In this document: positions 1-8,138 of the stretch, piece after piece
Layout: every line of letters begins with the position of its first letter
How positions within the stretch are numbered: the first letter of the stretch is position 1
IMG/VR virus record: IMGVR_UViG_3300026118_000007
Span: 1 to 52,292 of that record
Source of the DNA: a virus
Strand: one strand, 5' to 3'
DNA length: 52,292 nt
Program-made: the position numbers and the translations under genes
Notes under the pieces: generated by a model
Database searches by the model: none
What the model was told of the DNA's origin: nothing
Seen by the model: only the letters and a program-made list of their open reading frames with translations

Positions 1-99
1 AGACGAGTGCGACGATTCGTGACCTGCCTCAGGCTGTGTGGTACGGTAAGGTACACCAAGCAGGACAGTCAGGAAACCAGTTCGCTGGAGGTAACTGGT
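1..99. repeat. Terminal direct repeat, left copy
   Basis: These 99 bases are identical to positions 52194-52292. The reading frame of the neck gene that begins at 51833 continues without a break from the right copy into the sequence after the left copy. This is what a circular or circularly permuted genome looks like when an assembler leaves one overlap at the contig ends, giving a unique length of 52,193 bp. True short terminal repeats packaged by the phage are less likely, because the junction lies inside a structural gene. Confidence 0.95.
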
Positions 100-341
100 T
101 TAAGAAGTACCAGACCGCGGCCCGTAAGCAGCTAGGACCTGACGAAGACGATGAGGAAGTTGACAAGCTGGCGTTCAAGATGTTCGACCAGCGGTTGGCT
201 AAGCACGGTCCAGCACCGGCACCAAGCGTAGAGATCCCTGCACGTCCGTTTGTTGTCTTCCAGGATGAGGACATTGACGCCATCGAAGTCATCTTCGCCG
301 AATGGATCGAAGAGAAGGTCCGAGAGGCAGGGTTCCGATGA
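1..341 (+). CDS. Neck/virion morphogenesis protein, C-terminal part (continues from 51833)
   Basis: This is the 3-prime part of the gene that starts at 51833 and is cut by the contig ends. The frame is open from base 3 and stops with TGA at 339-341. The visible part carries WYGKVHQAG, a charged DEDDEEVDK segment and a C-terminal amphipathic helix ending REAGFR. Order (after the capsid and connector genes, before the tail terminator) and sequence style resemble Mu gpG-like virion morphogenesis or HK97 gp10-like neck proteins, which sit at the head-tail joint. It is coupled to the next gene by an ATGA overlap. Function is by position and style, not by a diagnostic motif. Confidence 0.75.
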   Translation, partial: TSATIRDLPQAVWYGKVHQAGQSGNQFAGGNWFKKYQTAARKQLGPDEDDEEVDKLAFKMFDQRLAKHGPAPAPSVEIPARPFVVFQDEDIDAIEVIFAEWIEEKVREAGFR

Positions 342-808
342 CGCAAGCGCAGTTCCCTTCACCTGTAGCCCAACGACTCTACGATCTGGTCAACGACAAC
401 AAGACTGCGCTCCTGACTGCCGATGGTCAGCTGCTGTACGGGGACCAGAACAGGATCGCGACGACACCGACACTGTGTGTCGAAAGTGGTCCGACGGGTC
501 GTGTGCTGGCAGGGGTAGGCGGCAACGGACGGACTGAGAACAATCATACGTGCTGGCTGATCCTGTACTACGCTAAGGTAGATACCAACCAGGACACCAA
601 GAAGGAGTCCGAACAAACGGCCGAGGCTATCGCAGCATACCTTGACCAGAACGTGCGCCTAGAGCGTAGTGGCGATGGCGGCATTGTCATCCATGGCTAC
701 GTTTCCAACATCGAGCCTGGCTACAGACTCAGGAACGAAGGCAAGACACTGATGCACGCCGTTCGCCTAACGTGGACGGGCAAGTCCAAGACGATATTGG
801 GGGCTTGA
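338..808 (+). CDS. Putative tail terminator/tail completion protein
   Basis: This 156-residue protein starts at ATG 338 inside the ATGA overlap with the previous gene; the frame is open further upstream, but that would cover the neck gene. It has no membrane segment or recognised catalytic motif. Position between the neck protein and the tail tube is that of the tail terminator, which caps the tube and binds the head connector, and the mixed beta-rich make-up (LYDLVND at the N-terminus, HAVRLTWTG at the C-terminus) fits such small proteins. The stop overlaps the next start as TGATG. Confidence comes mainly from gene order. Confidence 0.6.
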   Translation: MTQAQFPSPVAQRLYDLVNDNKTALLTADGQLLYGDQNRIATTPTLCVESGPTGRVLAGVGGNGRTENNHTCWLILYYAKVDTNQDTKKESEQTAEAIAAYLDQNVRLERSGDGGIVIHGYVSNIEPGYRLRNEGKTLMHAVRLTWTGKSKTILGA

Positions 809-1002
809 TGAAGTACCAAGTCACGAACAAGGGTCCAGCTCGCACTGTCGACTTCCTTGCCGTGTTCGCCGAGGGCGAGACGAAGGAGTTCACGCAGGCG
901 GAGGTGGAGGCCTTCCAGAGTATGGCAGGTGTTCCTGTCTACTCGTCCGTTCTGGCCGACGAGGACCAGTTCGAAGTGGTAGCTCTTGGGGAGGAGGCCT
1001 AA
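808..1002 (+). CDS. Small conserved-position head-tail protein, unknown
   Basis: A 64-residue acidic protein starts at ATG 808 in a TGATG overlap with the tail terminator and ends directly before the tail tube start at 1003. It begins MKYQVTNKGPARTV and contains ETKEFTQAEVEAF, a pattern seen in small head or tail accessory proteins with a beta-sandwich start and a short helix. The gene at 51023 has a similar EPGDEVTGLSKEDMKSL helix, so the two may share a fold. No function can be assigned. Confidence 0.6.
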   Translation: MKYQVTNKGPARTVDFLAVFAEGETKEFTQAEVEAFQSMAGVPVYSSVLADEDQFEVVALGEEA

Positions 1003-1935
1003 ATGGCATACGGTGTTGGTGCAGGTGGCATCATGGGCATCGCTCTGGAGGTGACCTCTGGGACGTACGTCGCACCCACCAAGTTCGTACCATTCAATAC
1101 TGAGAGCCTGAACTACCAGCAGGCCACGAACTGGCGTCGTTCGATCCGCAACAGTCCTGACATCAACTTCGCTGTGGCTGGCGATGCTCATGTCGAGGGC
1201 GATCTCGAGATGGACGCCACAGACGACATCCTGCCGTACTTCATGATGGCATCTCGGATGACAGTGGTGAAGACCGGTACGACGCCTAACTTCACCTACA
1301 CGGGCACCCCGAACGCAGACGCTACCCCGGCGAAGACGCTCTCGATCACGATCGTTCGGAACAGCCAAGTGTTCGCCTACACTGGCTGCGTGGTTGGCTC
1401 GTTCACCTTCGGCATGGACGAGGGTACCCTCACGTACGCCTGCAGCATTGTGGGCAACGACGAGGCCACGCAGTCCGCACCCACGCCGACCTGGCCTACG
1501 ACTACGCCCTTCGGTGCAGGTCAGTACATCGTCGAGATCCCGACAGGATCGACGGTGACAGACACTGACACCTTCGAGTTCCAGGTCGAGGACAATGCGG
1601 AGCCTCAGTTCCGTATGAAGAACACTGGCCGCGGCGCTGTCTTCGTCAAGTTCGGTGAGCGCGAAGTCACCACCTCGATGGAACGTGACTTCCAGACGCG
1701 GACTGACTACGATGCCTTCAAGGCACTGACCTCGCAGTCGATCACACTCACGGCCACTAAGGGTGCGAACAACAGCATTGTCATCCTCACACCCGTGGCG
1801 ATCAAGGACACCTACGAGGTGAACCTGAGCGGTCAGGGTGATCTGGTCCGCGGATCGATCAGCTACATGAACATGGTCGGACCGTCTACTGCTACGTACA
1901 CCATCACGGTGAAGTCGCAGGAAAACATCTCGTAG
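1003..1935 (+). CDS. Major tail (tube) protein
   Basis: This 310-residue protein has the features of siphovirus tail tube subunits: a glycine-rich start (MAYGVGAGGIMGIALE), a central beta-rich body with LEMDATDDILPYFMM and GSFTFGMDEGTLTYAC, and a Ser/Thr-rich end. It is the subunit that polymerises into the tail tube along the tape measure. It lies where expected, after the tail terminator and before the tail chaperones, and starts immediately after the previous stop. A hairpin follows its stop and a promoter lies further downstream, so it probably ends one transcript segment while the chaperones start another. Confidence 0.85.
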   Translation: MAYGVGAGGIMGIALEVTSGTYVAPTKFVPFNTESLNYQQATNWRRSIRNSPDINFAVAGDAHVEGDLEMDATDDILPYFMMASRMTVVKTGTTPNFTYTGTPNADATPAKTLSITIVRNSQVFAYTGCVVGSFTFGMDEGTLTYACSIVGNDEATQSAPTPTWPTTTPFGAGQYIVEIPTGSTVTDTDTFEFQVEDNAEPQFRMKNTGRGAVFVKFGEREVTTSMERDFQTRTDYDAFKALTSQSITLTATKGANNSIVILTPVAIKDTYEVNLSGQGDLVRGSISYMNMVGPSTATYTITVKSQENIS

Positions 1936-1944
1936 CACAGGAGC

Positions 1945-1980
1945 GCGGGCCGTGTGGAGTTTGGAGGACGCACGGCCCGC
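1945..1980 (+). terminator. Hairpin after the tail tube gene (possible terminator)
   Basis: GCGGGCCGTG at 1945-1954 is perfectly complementary to CACGGCCCGC at 1971-1980, a 10-bp GC-rich stem with a 16-base loop, starting 9 nt after the tail tube stop. The bases after it (TAGTTTAACA) are only weakly U-rich. It could end or lower transcription before the chaperone promoter at 2035. The dispersed GTGTGGAG element overlaps the left arm and loop. Confidence 0.6.
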
Positions 1981-1990
1981 TAGTTTAACA
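1952..1990 (+). repeat. Two-part dispersed element, copy E
   Basis: GTGTGGAG at 1952-1959 is followed, 31 bases from first base to first base, by GTTTAACA at 1983-1990. The same two blocks with 30-32 bp spacing recur at 21212, 21279(-), 29189(-), 29261, 35594, 35664(-) and 44658. Here the element lies in the gap between the tail tube gene and the chaperone promoter. Confidence 0.8.
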
Positions 1991-2034
1991 TGGTTACTGT
2001 TGGCCTTTGCGTACCAGGTCGGTTCACGTACGGG

Positions 2035-2064
2035 TTGCTTTAACATTGTTGTCCATAGTATAAT
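2035..2064 (+). promoter_or_regulatory. Late promoter before the tail chaperone genes
   Basis: A -35 box TTGCTT (2035-2040) and a -10 box TATAAT (2059-2064) are separated by 18 bases. The -10 is followed by CA, as in the promoters at 44099 and 48291. The transcript would start near 2071 and reach the chaperone start at 2093 with its AGAGGGAGAA ribosome site. Confidence 0.8.
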
Positions 2065-2092
2065 CAAGCATAACGTTCAGAGGGAGAACGAG

Positions 2093-2461
2093 ATGCCAGT
2101 TGCAGTTGTCACTAGCGAGCACCATCGGGAAGAGCTCAAGACTCTCCCGGGCGCCTTTGTGGTTGTCCGTGAGATGACCTACGGCGAGCGCCTGAACCGT
2201 TCAGGCCTTGCAGGTGCCATGAAGATTCTCAAGGATACCAAGTCCGACTACGCGGGCGAGATCTCTATGGAGACACAACGTCTCACATTGTGGGACTTCG
2301 CCAACCTCGTGGTTGAGCACAACCTTGAGGACACCGACGGCCGTACGCTGAACTTCAAGAATGAGCAGGACGTCCGCAAGCTCAACTCGCGCATCGGTGA
2401 TGAGGTCGGTCAGCTCATCGACAAGTGGAACAGCTTTGAGGATGTCGAAGAGGGAAACTAA
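2093..2461 (+). CDS. Tail assembly chaperone (short, unshifted form)
   Basis: This 122-residue protein starts at ATG 2093 after AGAGGGAGAACG. Contents such as REMTYGERLNRSGLAG and TLWDFANLVVEHNLED are typical of gpG-like tail assembly chaperones, which coat the tape measure before tube assembly and are not in the virion. Position directly upstream of the tape measure is diagnostic. The gene ends GGA-AAC-TAA on a slippery heptamer (2452-2458), so a fraction of ribosomes should produce the longer form. Conserved hydrophobic residues in the second half resemble those of other siphovirus chaperones. Confidence 0.85.
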   Translation: MPVAVVTSEHHREELKTLPGAFVVVREMTYGERLNRSGLAGAMKILKDTKSDYAGEISMETQRLTLWDFANLVVEHNLEDTDGRTLNFKNEQDVRKLNSRIGDEVGQLIDKWNSFEDVEEGN

Positions 2462-2700
2462 TTCACAGGATCCGTGCTTCGATTCTCACGAGCCGAAAAC
2501 CGGATCCTGATGTAGCAGAGTTCCTCAACTTGTACCACTTCTGTAGAGTGTTCGGTCAGCTGCCTAGGGCTGGAGGAGTCCTGGACCAGCCTGCCAGGTT
2601 GATGTACGTGTTCGAGCACATTAACTTGGCAGAGTCAGAACGCGATCTCAGGGACCAGCGTCAGCGAGAGGCGGCTCAGAATGCCCGCAACCGTCCGTGA
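2093..2700 (+). CDS. Tail assembly chaperone, -1 frameshift product (gpGT-like)
   Basis: Reading the first chaperone to AAC (2456-2458), then slipping back one base, opens a frame from CTA at 2458 to TGA at 2698-2700, giving about 202 residues. There is no good start codon or ribosome site for the second part, which is normal for lambda G/GT-type genes. The added domain contains AEFLNLYHFCRVFGQLPRAGG and a charged C-terminal helix, and its end overlaps the tape measure start at 2681. The long form normally links the chaperone to the tape measure. Confidence 0.85.
2452..2509 (+). promoter_or_regulatory. Programmed -1 frameshift signal (slippery site and hairpin)
   Basis: The heptamer G-GGA-AAC (2452-2458) is in the correct zero-frame phase (GGA at 2453, AAC at 2456) and directly precedes TAA. 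Seven bases downstream begins a perfect 9-bp hairpin, CAGGATCCG (2466-2474) with CGGATCCTG (2501-2509). Spacing and layout match the textbook signal, so frameshifting is well supported. Confidence 0.88.
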
Positions 2701-5700
2701 CATCCTCCTCCTGATTCGTGCAAAGGATGAAGCTTCGCGGTCCTTGACGAATCTGGGCGGATCGATGCGACGTGTTGCGGCGCAGGCCGATGCCGCCTCC
2801 GCTCGTGCTCGTGCTGCAGCACTACGCGCACAGGCTCAGCAGGCACGTCTGGCTGGTGCGGTTAGAGTGCAGCAGGCAAAGTTGGCTGGTGCTACTAGGG
2901 CACAGGTAGCAGCACTCCAGCAGGCGACAGCCTCACAGGTAGCCTCGCTACAATCGTCAGCTCGAGCGCATGATGAACACGCCCGTAGTGTCGAGCGCAA
3001 CGCCAAGTCATCCAAGGACTTGGCTGGTCGGATACAGAACGTGGGCCAAGTAGCTACTGTCACAGGCCTGTCTCTCGTAGCTGCTGGTGCTGCGGGTGCT
3101 TACGGTCTGAAGAAGACTGTCGATGCTGCTGTTGAGTGGGATAGGCAAGTACGTCTGACGTTCACTCAGGTCGACAAACGCTTCAAGCCTAGCCTGGAAG
3201 AGCTTGGCGATATCGGCTTGCGTGTGGCACGTGACGTGGCCGTGCCCTTCGATCAGATCCAGGGTGCATTGTTCGACGTCTTCTCGTCGACTGAAGCCAA
3301 CATGCCTCAGGCTGAGATGCTCCTACGGCAGTTCTCTAAGGCAGCTGTAGCTGGCCAGACAGATATTCAGACTGCTTCTCGTGCCACGATCGGTCTGATG
3401 AACTCCTTCAAGGTGCCCTTCAAGGACGTCAACAAGCTTCTGGATATTCAGTTCCAGCTGGTCCAGGAAGGTGTTGGTTCCTACGAGGAGTGGGCCGAGA
3501 AGATCGGTCTGGTGTCGCCGTCCGCTGTTCGCGCTGGTCAGTCAATTGAGGGCATGGCTGCAGCCTTGGCTACTGCCACACGACAGGGCATGAGTACCTC
3601 ACGTGCAGCTACTTCTGTGGCACGTGCCTTCGACGCAATGTCGAACCCGAAGACGGAAAAGGCTCTGGCTAAGATCGGTGTCAAGACACGTGATGCCAAG
3701 GGTAACTTCCGTCCATTGGTTGAGGTCCTTGCGGACTGGCGCAAGGAACTCGAGAAGATGCCGAAGGAAGACCGTATCAAGAACATCCTTGATACACTCA
3801 AGGGTGCTGGCGGTACGATTGAAGCTAGGCGTTTCCTCCAGAACATCCTGCTCACTAAGGGTGGTCTGGAACTCTTCCAGGGACAGATGAAGGAGTTCGC
3901 GACTGATAAGGGGGCCTTCCAGAAGGCGTACAATGAGATGGCTGGTAGCGTAGCTGCCAAGTCGCAGCTCCTGAAGAACAGTTGGGAGACCCTCAAGGTC
4001 ACTATTGGCAAGTCGTTGATGCCTATCTTCTCGAAGCTGATCGATATTGTCAAGAAGGCTGTCGACTGGTTCAACAAGCTACCCAAGCCTGTGCAGAACA
4101 CAATTGCGCAGTTCCTGTTCTGGGCTTCCGTCTTGACCATTGTGTTCGGTGCAGCACTGGTCCTAGTAGGTATCCTAATCACCTTTGCTGCGGTAGTTGC
4201 GGCTGCTGGTACTGCACTCATTCCTGTTGTAGCCGTCATGGCCGCAGTCGCTGCAGTGACTGCACTTGTCGCAGCAGGTATCGCAGGTCTTGTTGCACTG
4301 TTCGTGTTGCTATACAACAAGAGCAAGCCCTTCCGTGACATGATCAACTCCATCGGATCAGTGTTCGTTGCTGTAGGTAGTCGGATCAAGAAGTTCGCCC
4401 AGGACGTCTGGAAGGACTTCGAGACCTACCTACTGCCTTCCCTGAAGAAGTTGTGGGCAGTCATCGAGAAGGAGATCCTTCCGGAGATCACTAAGTTCGT
4501 CAACTGGTTCAAGAGCGAGCTCGAGCCGCGCCTGGCTATGGCTGCAGCACTCATTCGTGCACAGGTGGTTCCCGCCTTCCAGCAGCTAGCTGCGTACATT
4601 GAGTCGGACGTGATCCCAGCACTGCGCGAGCTGAAGACTTGGTGGCAACAGAACCAGTACTGGATCAAGCCTCTCGTCAGCCAGATCTTTGGCCTGATCC
4701 TGGTGCTTGGCCTGCTGACGGGCTTTGCCATCGCTTCGACCTTGACGTCGTTGCGTCTGCTGTCCTCAGCAACCATCAACGCTGGCCGCGTGTTCATGTT
4801 CTTGTCCACCATTGCTGGCAAGTCACTTGTGACAGACTTCAACCTCCTGCGTGCAGCGATCCAGCGGGTCATCGATTGGTTCCGTAACCTGGGAGACGGT
4901 GCCGGCGGCGGCATGCGTAAGGCGCGCAATGCTGTCACCACTGGCATAAACAGTATCAAGAGCTTCTTTGGCAATGCCGGCTCGTGGCTGCGTACGGCGG
5001 GCGGCGACTTGGTACGTGGTCTCATCAACGGCATCGACTCCATGCTTGGTCAGGCACGTGCTAAGGCGCAAGAGCTGGCGGCTACTGTCAAGGGCGCTGT
5101 GACGGCCTTCCTGGGGATTCGTTCACCGTCGAAGGTCTTCAAAGACATTGGTATGGACGTAGTCCGAGGCCTGACGCAGGGCATCTCGGCAAACGCCACA
5201 CGCAAGCAGTTGCAGACGGCCCTCTACCGTCTGTCGCGAGACATCACTCGGTCTATTAACGCGGCTGACATCAGTAAGAGTGCTAAGCGTGCTATGCTAA
5301 CGAAGTGGAATGCTCGGCTGGCTAACACGACGAAGATCCTGACTAACCTTGAGTCTAAGCGAGCTGGTCTGCAGACTAAGTTGGCAGCAGCTCAGAAGAG
5401 TGTCAACGACCAGATCAAGGAGCGTAACGAGCTAGCCGGCAAGATTTCCGAAGCGGTTACCAAGAGCTCGGATCTTACTTCTCTATCCGACACCGAGAAG
5501 CGTACGACGGGCCGAATGGTCGACTCGCTCAAGAAGCGCCTTGCCGACGTGAAGACGTTCCAGGCGAACCTGCGCAACCTGGCCTCTCGAGGGTTCGACA
5601 AGGAAACCATTGCCCAGCTTGCCCAGCAGGGTGTCGAAGGTGCGGGGCAGCTCGTAGCCACACTGGTGAAGGGTAGCAATTCCGACCTCGCACAGATCAG

Positions 5701-6178
5701 TAAGATCCAAGCCGAGATTCGGAAGATCGGCGGCGATACCGGTAGCAAGGTAGCGGGCGACTTGTACAATGCCGGTATCAAGGCTGGGCAGGGTCTGATC
5801 AAGGGCCTGCAAAGCCAGATCGCTTCCATCACCAAGATGATGGCACAGATCGCTACAGCGCTGGTGAAGCAGATCAAGAAGGAGCTTGGCATTAAGAGTC
5901 CTTCGAAGGTCTTCGAAGCAATCGGCATGAACACTGCTCGTGGCTACATCAACGGTTACGTACAGCAGATGAACCGGAACATGAACACACTGACGGGTGC
6001 AAGCCTCTTCACACCGGACCAAAGCCGTGTGGGGTTTGGTGGAGGCAATGGGCAGCCATTCGCCGGTACGAGTGTCTACAAGACGTACGACATCAAGCAG
6101 ACAATTCATACGCAGGAGATCGACCCACGCAAGACTGCTGCGGACTTGGGTTGGGAGCTGCAGGGGAGGTTGCCGTAG
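2681..6178 (+). CDS. Tail tape measure protein
   Basis: At 1165 residues this is the longest gene, as expected for the protein that sets tail length. An Ala/Gln/Arg-rich coiled coil fills about residues 25-120. A TP901-type tape measure domain follows (about 130-480), then a very hydrophobic stretch near 480-550 and a second near 665-690. The C-terminal half has two copies of a GI(R/K)SPSKVF...IGM motif (near 810 and 1070), each followed by a Gly/Asn turn. ATG 2681 overlaps the second chaperone frame by 20 bp. The stop TAG shares its last base with the GTG start of the next gene. Confidence 0.95.
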   Translation: MPATVRDILLLIRAKDEASRSLTNLGGSMRRVAAQADAASARARAAALRAQAQQARLAGAVRVQQAKLAGATRAQVAALQQATASQVASLQSSARAHDEHARSVERNAKSSKDLAGRIQNVGQVATVTGLSLVAAGAAGAYGLKKTVDAAVEWDRQVRLTFTQVDKRFKPSLEELGDIGLRVARDVAVPFDQIQGALFDVFSSTEANMPQAEMLLRQFSKAAVAGQTDIQTASRATIGLMNSFKVPFKDVNKLLDIQFQLVQEGVGSYEEWAEKIGLVSPSAVRAGQSIEGMAAALATATRQGMSTSRAATSVARAFDAMSNPKTEKALAKIGVKTRDAKGNFRPLVEVLADWRKELEKMPKEDRIKNILDTLKGAGGTIEARRFLQNILLTKGGLELFQGQMKEFATDKGAFQKAYNEMAGSVAAKSQLLKNSWETLKVTIGKSLMPIFSKLIDIVKKAVDWFNKLPKPVQNTIAQFLFWASVLTIVFGAALVLVGILITFAAVVAAAGTALIPVVAVMAAVAAVTALVAAGIAGLVALFVLLYNKSKPFRDMINSIGSVFVAVGSRIKKFAQDVWKDFETYLLPSLKKLWAVIEKEILPEITKFVNWFKSELEPRLAMAAALIRAQVVPAFQQLAAYIESDVIPALRELKTWWQQNQYWIKPLVSQIFGLILVLGLLTGFAIASTLTSLRLLSSATINAGRVFMFLSTIAGKSLVTDFNLLRAAIQRVIDWFRNLGDGAGGGMRKARNAVTTGINSIKSFFGNAGSWLRTAGGDLVRGLINGIDSMLGQARAKAQELAATVKGAVTAFLGIRSPSKVFKDIGMDVVRGLTQGISANATRKQLQTALYRLSRDITRSINAADISKSAKRAMLTKWNARLANTTKILTNLESKRAGLQTKLAAAQKSVNDQIKERNELAGKISEAVTKSSDLTSLSDTEKRTTGRMVDSLKKRLADVKTFQANLRNLASRGFDKETIAQLAQQGVEGAGQLVATLVKGSNSDLAQISKIQAEIRKIGGDTGSKVAGDLYNAGIKAGQGLIKGLQSQIASITKMMAQIATALVKQIKKELGIKSPSKVFEAIGMNTARGYINGYVQQMNRNMNTLTGASLFTPDQSRVGFGGGNGQPFAGTSVYKTYDIKQTIHTQEIDPRKTAADLGWELQGRLP

Positions 6179-7029
6179 TGGACGCGTTCTCGTACCAGCT
6201 AGGAGATTCTGGCACAGTCCTTAACCCAGTAGACACTACACCTCCCTTTGTGGACATCACTAAGGTGTCTGGTCTGGATAGTCCTGAGTACCGTACTACT
6301 GAGCGTGACCACGAAGGTGTCGACGGCGGCTTCTTGGATGCTGAGTTCGAGAAGATGCGGACGATCGTACTCGAAGGCCAGCTCATTGCTACTGTAACCA
6401 CAGCCGAGCCGTACTTGGATACCTTGAAGGGTGAGTGGTCACCTCGTAGGTCTTCCATTCCATTCAACTTCGCACATCCGGGTGTTGCTCAACGTACAGT
6501 GTTCGTCAAGCCCCTGGGCGTACGGTATGACAGTACTACCTTGCGCAACACCGGGTGCGCTGACATACAGTTCATGTGTCAGGCTGAAGACCCTCGCATC
6601 TATGACAGTGCTCTCCAGACCGTTGCATTGGTGACAGGCGTGCCCATCACTACAGGTATTGGGTTCTCCCTGGGCTTCGACTTTGGCTTCGGTGCGGCGG
6701 TGAGTCCTGAAGGTGTTACGGTCATCAATGGTGGTAACAGGCCTACGCCCGCGATCATCACTCTCCCAGGACCTGTAACAAATCCTGTCATCTACAATGA
6801 CACCTACAGTAACACGTTGGAGTTCGAGATCGACGTGGCGGCGAGCGACAACCTACAGATCGACCTTGGCAATCGTACTGTCAAGATCAATGGGTCGCAG
6901 TCACGTCGTGGTGCTCTACTGAACCCTGACTGGTTCCTATTGGAGTCTGGCGACAACTTCATCCGTTACCGTGCAAGCGCTGGAGGCTCTAACCCTGCCA
7001 GCATCGCTTTCCGAAATGCTTGGAGGTGA
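6178..7029 (+). CDS. Distal tail protein (Dit-like)
   Basis: This 283-residue protein starts at GTG 6178, which overlaps the tape measure stop (TAGTG) and is preceded by GGGGAGG 9 bases upstream; the open frame extends 27 bases further but has no better start. It follows the tape measure, where siphoviruses encode the distal tail protein that forms the ring joining the tube to the tip. Features such as YRTTERDHEGVDGG, a central FDFGFG segment and TLEFEIDVAASDNLQIDLGNRTV resemble the beta-sandwich Dit family. Confidence 0.75.
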   Translation: MDAFSYQLGDSGTVLNPVDTTPPFVDITKVSGLDSPEYRTTERDHEGVDGGFLDAEFEKMRTIVLEGQLIATVTTAEPYLDTLKGEWSPRRSSIPFNFAHPGVAQRTVFVKPLGVRYDSTTLRNTGCADIQFMCQAEDPRIYDSALQTVALVTGVPITTGIGFSLGFDFGFGAAVSPEGVTVINGGNRPTPAIITLPGPVTNPVIYNDTYSNTLEFEIDVAASDNLQIDLGNRTVKINGSQSRRGALLNPDWFLLESGDNFIRYRASAGGSNPASIAFRNAWR

Positions 7030-7032
7030 ACA

Positions 7033-8130
7033 ATGGCAGTAACTAACCCTCCCATTGCACTGCAGAACGCAGGCTCGACACATACAGCTGAGGTGCTTCG
7101 CAACGCTCTCAGTGGCATGCTGGTTGGTGCCCGCGCGAACAGTTCGATGGTGCCACGTGCAGGCGTACATCCCTCGATCGGTGGTGCGCTAGCAGTAACG
7201 CAGCAAGGCTCGCCTGCTATGGGTATCACTGTCGCTACCGGTATGTGCTACGTAGCGGGTACTGAAGGTACTTCGCAAGGAGCCTACTCCTGCTACGCGC
7301 CAACTACTACCAACGTCGCGGTCACTGCTGCTCACGCTTCCTTGTCTCGGATCGACTTGGTGGTGTATCGTGTCTACGACTCAGTGTTCAGTGGTGCGTC
7401 AAACACGTCGGCTCTGGAGGTCATTGCAGGCACTCCAGCTAGTTCGCCGTCTGCACCTGCGACGCCGAACAACTCCCTAGTCCTCGCGCAGATCCTGATC
7501 GGCCCAAGCGTGACGACTATCGTCAACGCCAACATCACCGATCGCCGTGCCTACCTCGGCATGGGAATCGTTCCCGTAGCTACGTTCGCTGACCTGCCCT
7601 CGGTGGGCTTGCATGTTGGTATGCAGGCATACGTACGCAGCGAGTTCACTGTGTACACGTGGGAGGGTGCTGCATGGACTCGTCCATACATCTTGACCAA
7701 GTCGCTACTGGAGGTCACCTCAACGGCCACCACTAGTGCCATCGGTACCACAGAGACAGTGTTCACCACTGCACCGTCAGGTACCTACAAGGCGAACACG
7801 GCGTACAAGTTGGAGTTCAAGGCCAGCTACGTTATGAGCTCGGCCACCTCATACCCGTACTTCTGGGTGCGAAAGACTGACGCCGCAGGCCAGACGATTG
7901 CCGACTTCTACCGTCAGCCTACTCCTGGCGTTGCGAGCCAGCCGATGGGATTCAGCCTGTACAGCTACTTCACCATTGGTGGCTCGGATGTCACCGCAAC
8001 GCTAGTGGGCGTAACGCGTGCAAGTTCAGGTACAGTCACTGTACAGGCTGGCACTGGTGCAGCTCGTACCCTTCGGATCATTGAGGCAGGAAGAGCTGCC
8101 GACTACCCCAACTGGCCTACGCTCACTTAA
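7033..8130 (+). CDS. Minor tail protein (baseplate/tail tip)
   Basis: A 365-residue protein starts at ATG 7033 three bases after the previous stop (ribosome site TGGAGGTGAACA). The N-terminal 180 residues (PPIALQNAGSTHTAEVLRN, then NITDRRAYL) look like the baseplate upper protein-type domain that attaches receptor-binding parts to the tail. The second half is Ser/Thr-rich beta sequence ending in TVTVQAGTGAARTLRIIEAG, as in tail-tip carbohydrate-binding folds. Exact role (tip structure or receptor binding) cannot be decided. Confidence 0.75.
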   Translation: MAVTNPPIALQNAGSTHTAEVLRNALSGMLVGARANSSMVPRAGVHPSIGGALAVTQQGSPAMGITVATGMCYVAGTEGTSQGAYSCYAPTTTNVAVTAAHASLSRIDLVVYRVYDSVFSGASNTSALEVIAGTPASSPSAPATPNNSLVLAQILIGPSVTTIVNANITDRRAYLGMGIVPVATFADLPSVGLHVGMQAYVRSEFTVYTWEGAAWTRPYILTKSLLEVTSTATTSAIGTTETVFTTAPSGTYKANTAYKLEFKASYVMSSATSYPYFWVRKTDAAGQTIADFYRQPTPGVASQPMGFSLYSYFTIGGSDVTATLVGVTRASSGTVTVQAGTGAARTLRIIEAGRAADYPNWPTLT

Positions 8131-8138
8131 GGAGTGAC

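Noticed and set aside
721-2067. 448-codon open frame on the minus strand across the tail tube gene
   Set aside because: Arg/His/Val-rich shadow of the tail tube frame, no ribosome site, opposite to the late transcription.
6028-6045. GTGTGGGGTTTGG in the tape measure gene as a further dispersed element
   Set aside because: One mismatch in the first block, no GTTTAACA at 30-32 bases, and the codons explain it.
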